A stretch of DNA of 64,000 bases from Oceanicola sp. 502str15 (lineage in GTDB: Bacteria; Pseudomonadota; Alphaproteobacteria; Rhodobacterales; Rhodobacteraceae). The notes under the pieces are model-generated. The model did no database searches, was not told the DNA's origin, and was given only the letters and a program-made list of their open reading frames with translations. Position numbers and translations under genes: made by a program. The stretch spans positions 3,100,501 through 3,164,500 of the forward strand of contig NZ_WYDQ01000001.1 in NCBI RefSeq assembly GCF_024105635.1, in the 5' to 3' direction. Shown here piece after piece: positions 60,572 to 64,000 of this stretch (within the stretch, counting starts at the first letter, position 1; each line of letters begins with the position of its first letter).

Positions 60572-61358
60572 CAGCCGCCTTGCCGCCAACACCCTTCGGC
60601 TCGCTTATGGGCGAACACCGGTGATCGACGGGCTGAACCTTGCAATCGCTCCGGGACGCTTCACTGCTCTGGTGGGGCCGAACGGCTGTGGCAAGTCCAC
60701 CCTGCTGCGGGCGCTGGCCGGGTTGCATGCGCCCTCGACGGGGCAGGTGGTGCTGGATGGCGGCGATATCGCCCGCCGCTCCACCCGCGCGATCGCCCGC
60801 GAGATCGGGCTTCTGGCGCAGAGCGCAGGCCCGGCTGAGGGCATGACGGTGGAGGAGTTAGTGGCGCAGGGCCGCTACCCGCATCGCTCGGTGCTGGGGC
60901 CTTGGCGCGCGCGGGATCAGGCGGCAGTGGAACAGGCTCTGGGGCTGACCTCGCTCCTCCAGCTGCGCCACGCGCTGGTCGACAGGCTCTCGGGCGGACA
61001 ACGACAGCGCGCCTGGATCGCCATGGTGCTGGCCCAACAGAGCGACATCCTGCTGCTGGACGAGCCCACGACCTACCTCGACCTCGCGCACCAGGTCGAG
61101 GTGCTGGGCCTCATGCAACGGTTGGTGAGGGAGCATGGCGCCACCGTAGTTGCCGTGCTGCACGACCTCAGCCAAGCCGCCCGCCATGCCGACCGGATGG
61201 TTGTGCTGAAGGCGGGGCAGATCGTGGCGAGCGGCACCCCGCGCGAGGTTGTCACCCCCAAGGTCTTGCGCAGTGCCTTCAACCTCGAAGCCACAGTCTT
61301 GACCGACCCGGAGACCGGGACACCGCTCTGCCTGCCGCGCAGGGTGGTGCCGGACTGA
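60564..61358 (+). CDS. Iron-siderophore ABC transporter ATP-binding protein (FecE-like)
   Basis: A 264-residue ATPase with Walker A GPNGCGKST at about 38-46, signature LSGGQRQRAWIAMVL, Walker B ILLLDEPTTYLD and H-loop VLHDLSQAARHADR, all typical of siderophore ATPases. ATG 60564 overlaps the permease stop by 8 bp (ATGACTGA). Completes the transporter. Confidence 0.95.
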   Translation: MTDSRLAANTLRLAYGRTPVIDGLNLAIAPGRFTALVGPNGCGKSTLLRALAGLHAPSTGQVVLDGGDIARRSTRAIAREIGLLAQSAGPAEGMTVEELVAQGRYPHRSVLGPWRARDQAAVEQALGLTSLLQLRHALVDRLSGGQRQRAWIAMVLAQQSDILLLDEPTTYLDLAHQVEVLGLMQRLVREHGATVVAVLHDLSQAARHADRMVVLKAGQIVASGTPREVVTPKVLRSAFNLEATVLTDPETGTPLCLPRRVVPD

Positions 61359-61489
61359 AACACCGTTGTAACAGCCAAAATTGCAGGGCTTTCTAATAGC
61401 TGAGTAATTTGCTAGGGAATCGCTCAGCCGCCAGCCCATGCCAGCACTCAACTCGGTTCTCCCGCAGAGAACCTGATCAAGGTGCTCGA

Positions 61490-63604
61490 ATGTCCATTCC
61501 CAAACTCGCCGCTGCGCTGCTCGGTTCTTCCGCCCTCATGTCACCCTCTGCCGCCTTCGCGCAGCAGGTTGTCGATCTGGAACCAATCCTGATCTACGGA
61601 GACCGATCCACCGAAGATGCCCAAAGCACCACCGCCAGTGTCTCGGTGGTGGAGGCTGTCGATCTCAGCCGCACCCAACTTTCGCAGTGGCGCGACATCA
61701 TGGACCGGGTGCCAAACTTCGGGGATGGCGACCTGAACGAAAGCGGCTTTACCATCCGTGGCGTCAATTCCGAGGGGCTGACGCCGGGTGGGGCGGGCGC
61801 GCCGGTGGCCTCTCTTTACATCGACGGGGTGCAGCAGACGGTGGAGGGGACACGCCGGGGCTTTCGCGGCACATTCGACGTGGAGCAGGTGGAGATCTAC
61901 CGTGGTCCGCAATCCACCCTTTCGGGGCGCAATGCGCTCGCCGGGGCTGTTTACCTTCGGACGAAAGATCCGGAGTTCGCCCATTCGGGCAAGGTGCAAC
62001 TCACCTACGGCGAGAACAACAAGCAACAGGTCGGGCTGGCCTTCGGTGATGCGCTTTCCGACACGCTGGCCTATCGCTTCAGCGCCGAATGGTCGAAGAA
62101 AGACAATGACATCGCCTATCCCTCGCTGGAGGGCTACGACCGCTACGACGACTTCAAGACCGACGATTATCACACCATCCGAGGCAAGCTCCTGTGGCGG
62201 CCCAATGGCGGGACCGATGTGATCCTGAGCTATTCGCACAGCTTCGATGGCCCGGCCTACAACAACATCATCGGGCCCGGCTGGTTTGGCCTTGGCATCG
62301 AGTATGACGACATGCGCGGCGACGATTGGGGCGTGCTGGAGCCGCTGTCGCCCGGGGCGATCACCTATCAGGAAATCCGCGAAACCACGGTAGACAACCT
62401 CGGCCTCGAGGTGAAGCACGAGATTTCCAGCGCGCTGGCTTTTTCGGCGATCACCGGGCTCACCCATTCAGTCACTGGACGCCACTCGATCAACGAGGGC
62501 ACGGCGGGCGAGAACTACTGGGTGGATGGCGAGTTTGACCAGACGATTTTCAGCCAGGAGTTCCGCCTCAACTACGATGATGGCGGGCTGCGCTGGGTGG
62601 CAGGGCTCTATGCCGCCAAGGAACGCACCAAGGCTTTCCGCGATACCTGGATGTTCGGCTCGGTGACCGAAAATCGCAACACCATCGACGTGATGAACAC
62701 CGCGCTCTTCGGCGAGGCCTCCTATGAATTCGCCCCCGGCTGGCGGGTGATCGCGGGCGGGCGGCTGGATCGCTACAGCCAGGAACAGGAGGCCAGCTCG
62801 GGCGGGGTGGCGGCCCCTTCCACTAGCTACGAGGCGACGGTGTTCATCCCCAAGCTGGGGCTGACATGGGAAATCGACAGCAGGCAGCAGCTTTCGCTGG
62901 TCTACCAGCAGGGCTACCGACCCGGCGGGGCGTCCTACCAGATCAGCTCGGGCTCACTCCGGGAATACGAGGCCGAGCAGGCACATAACATCGAGCTGAA
63001 CTATCGCGGCTCGTTGATGGAGGATCGCCTTAAAGTGGGTGCGAGCCTGTTCTATCAGGACTGGGACAACCAGCAGGTCGAGATCCTCGAGACCCCGGGC
63101 GACAGCACGAGTTACTACATCACCAACGCAGGCAAGTCGGTGAGCTATGGTGCCGAGTTGGAGCTGGCCTATGCGGCCTCCGACAGGCTTGATCTCTACG
63201 GCTCGCTCGGCCTGCTGCACACCGAGTTCAAGGACTTCGCCATCGGCGGCACGGACTACTCCGGCAAGCCCTTCCCGCTGGCGCCGGAAACCACGATCAC
63301 CCTCGGCTTCAACTGGCGGCAGGGTGAGGTCGGTTGGTTCGGCGGAGCGCAGGCCACCTATGTGGGTGAACGCATGAGCCGGATCGAGAATGGCGTGGTC
63401 GACCCCTCGATGCTTGATGCCTATACCGTGGTCGACGCCTCGCTCGGCTACAAATGGGACAACGGGATGAGCCTGACGGGCTATGCCAACAACCTCTTCG
63501 AGGAGCGCTACCACCAGTACGAATACGTCGAAGGCGGGCAGGGGGCCTCGGCATGGCTGGGCGAACGCCGCGAGCTCGGTGTGCGCTTCGATTACACGTT
63601 CTGA
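61490..63604 (+). CDS. TonB-dependent siderophore-type outer-membrane receptor
   Basis: A 704-residue outer-membrane receptor. Signal peptide about 1-24 (SAAFAQ), plug domain with SGFTIRGVNSEG, SLYIDGVQQTVEGTRRG and VEQVEIYRGPQSTLSGRNALAGAV, then a beta barrel ending in the C-terminal Phe (GVRFDYTF). The plug is of the type seen in siderophore and other iron receptors. The 131-bp gap after the ATPase gene probably holds its own promoter, but I found no clear Fur or RirA box. Stop at 63604. Confidence 0.92.
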   Translation: MSIPKLAAALLGSSALMSPSAAFAQQVVDLEPILIYGDRSTEDAQSTTASVSVVEAVDLSRTQLSQWRDIMDRVPNFGDGDLNESGFTIRGVNSEGLTPGGAGAPVASLYIDGVQQTVEGTRRGFRGTFDVEQVEIYRGPQSTLSGRNALAGAVYLRTKDPEFAHSGKVQLTYGENNKQQVGLAFGDALSDTLAYRFSAEWSKKDNDIAYPSLEGYDRYDDFKTDDYHTIRGKLLWRPNGGTDVILSYSHSFDGPAYNNIIGPGWFGLGIEYDDMRGDDWGVLEPLSPGAITYQEIRETTVDNLGLEVKHEISSALAFSAITGLTHSVTGRHSINEGTAGENYWVDGEFDQTIFSQEFRLNYDDGGLRWVAGLYAAKERTKAFRDTWMFGSVTENRNTIDVMNTALFGEASYEFAPGWRVIAGGRLDRYSQEQEASSGGVAAPSTSYEATVFIPKLGLTWEIDSRQQLSLVYQQGYRPGGASYQISSGSLREYEAEQAHNIELNYRGSLMEDRLKVGASLFYQDWDNQQVEILETPGDSTSYYITNAGKSVSYGAELELAYAASDRLDLYGSLGLLHTEFKDFAIGGTDYSGKPFPLAPETTITLGFNWRQGEVGWFGGAQATYVGERMSRIENGVVDPSMLDAYTVVDASLGYKWDNGMSLTGYANNLFEERYHQYEYVEGGQGASAWLGERRELGVRFDYTF

Positions 63605-63615
63605 GGGGCAGTCAG

Positions 63616-64000
63616 ATGCCGGAAGCCTGCACAACCCTTTCCCTGCCGAGCGATCAGTCGTTCGAGGCCTTCTCCCGCGTGGCCGAGGCCAACGGCCTGA
63701 GCGCAGACCGGAGCGAAACCGGCCTGATGATCCAGGCCCGGCTGGGGCAGATCGAACTTCGCGGCGAGGGCTCGGGCACGCTGCTGCGGATCGAGGCGCA
63801 GTCTGACGGCGATCTGCAGATCATGCGCGACCTGCTGAGCGCCCGGCTGGAGGGCATGGGGCAGAAGCCGGCTTGGAAGGGTGCGGTGGCAGGGCGCCGG
63901 CCTGCAAACCTGAGCGTGGCGCGGGTGGTCAATGTCAGGCAGCTCTCGCCGTCCTACATTCGCGTCGTCATTGAGGGTGAAGACCTGGCCCGTTTCGGGG
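63616..64000 (+). CDS. Siderophore-interacting protein, DUF2218-FAD type (5' part)
   Basis: Starts at ATG 63616 and runs off the window after 128 codons. The first about 90 residues resemble DUF2218 (SFEAFSRVAEANG, IELRGEGSGTLLRIEAQ). They are followed by VARVVNVRQLSPSYIRVVIEG, the beginning of the FAD-binding domain of siderophore-interacting ferric reductases, which release iron from imported siderophores. It lies 11 bp after the receptor stop, fitting the iron operon. Confidence 0.8.
   Translation, partial: MPEACTTLSLPSDQSFEAFSRVAEANGLSADRSETGLMIQARLGQIELRGEGSGTLLRIEAQSDGDLQIMRDLLSARLEGMGQKPAWKGAVAGRRPANLSVARVVNVRQLSPSYIRVVIEGEDLARFG

Noticed and set aside
61359..61489. Fur/RirA box before the TonB-dependent receptor
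   Set aside because: AT-rich stretches such as TTTCTAATAGCTGAGTAATT are present but no good dyad fits either consensus.

Overview
The window looks like chromosomal DNA of a GC-rich alphaproteobacterium, most likely Rhodobacterales (Roseobacter group). The reasons are an ECF sigma factor with a ChrR-type zinc/cupin anti-sigma factor next to a fatty-acid-modifying operon, many LacI/GntR-controlled ABC transporters, Anbu-type proteasome genes, and dense operons joined by 4-bp ATGA overlaps. I see no tRNA, rRNA, CRISPR array, phage or insertion sequence.

Layout. (1) 1-12242: cell-surface carbohydrate genes, almost all on the minus strand: dTDP-L-rhamnose synthesis (rfbA, rfbB, rfbC, rfbD), an NAD-dependent epimerase, a polyprenyl-phosphate sugar transferase and UDP-glucose dehydrogenase. 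After a plus-strand CAP-domain protein comes a UDP-glucuronate 4-epimerase with a GT39 transferase, a small LAB_N membrane protein, a GT2 polyprenyl-phosphate glycosyltransferase and a LacI regulator. UDP-glucose to UDP-glucuronate to UDP-galacturonate, then a lipid-linked sugar, is a plausible route for LPS/lipid A decoration. (2) 12346-16267: circularly permuted ATP-grasp, alpha-E protein, transglutaminase-like protease and Anbu. (3) 16349-25012: an M20 amidohydrolase and a DUF1028 protein diverge from a dipeptide-type ABC transporter that includes a permease-ATPase fusion and ends in a GntR/FadR regulator. (4) 25139-27784: an NMT1/THI5-type ABC transporter. (5) 28100-37419: a small Cache-like secreted protein, then a second ATP-grasp/alpha-E/transglutaminase set (transglutaminase-DUF2126, an ATP-grasp/alpha-E fusion, a transglutaminase) and a two-domain 3-dehydroshikimate dehydratase.

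(6) 37496-43195: chrR and rpoE diverge from an operon with an FAD amine oxidase, DUF1365, a cyclopropane-fatty-acid-synthase-like methyltransferase, an SDR and DUF2177. Two back-to-back TGATCC-N17-GTAA promoters sit between them, fitting an autoregulated singlet-oxygen/membrane-lipid response. (7) 43240-57485: a cyclitol catabolic island: a sugar ABC transporter with two Gfo/Idh/MocA oxidoreductases, a LacI repressor with palindromic operators, then a divergent pair of operons (iolG, aldehyde dehydrogenase, HpcH/HpaI aldolase, 2-hydroxyacid dehydrogenase on minus; iolD, iolE, SDR on plus). iolB, iolC and iolJ are missing here. (8) 57688-64000: a siderophore-type iron ABC transporter, a TonB-dependent receptor and the start of a siderophore-interacting reductase.

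The points of most interest are the two ATP-grasp/alpha-E/transglutaminase loci, one with Anbu and one without; the mirror-image sigma-factor promoters; and the inositol-like island with an unusual lower pathway. Several candidate operators (18292-18335, 48265-48324, 53824-53837) are AT-rich or perfectly palindromic and can be tested.
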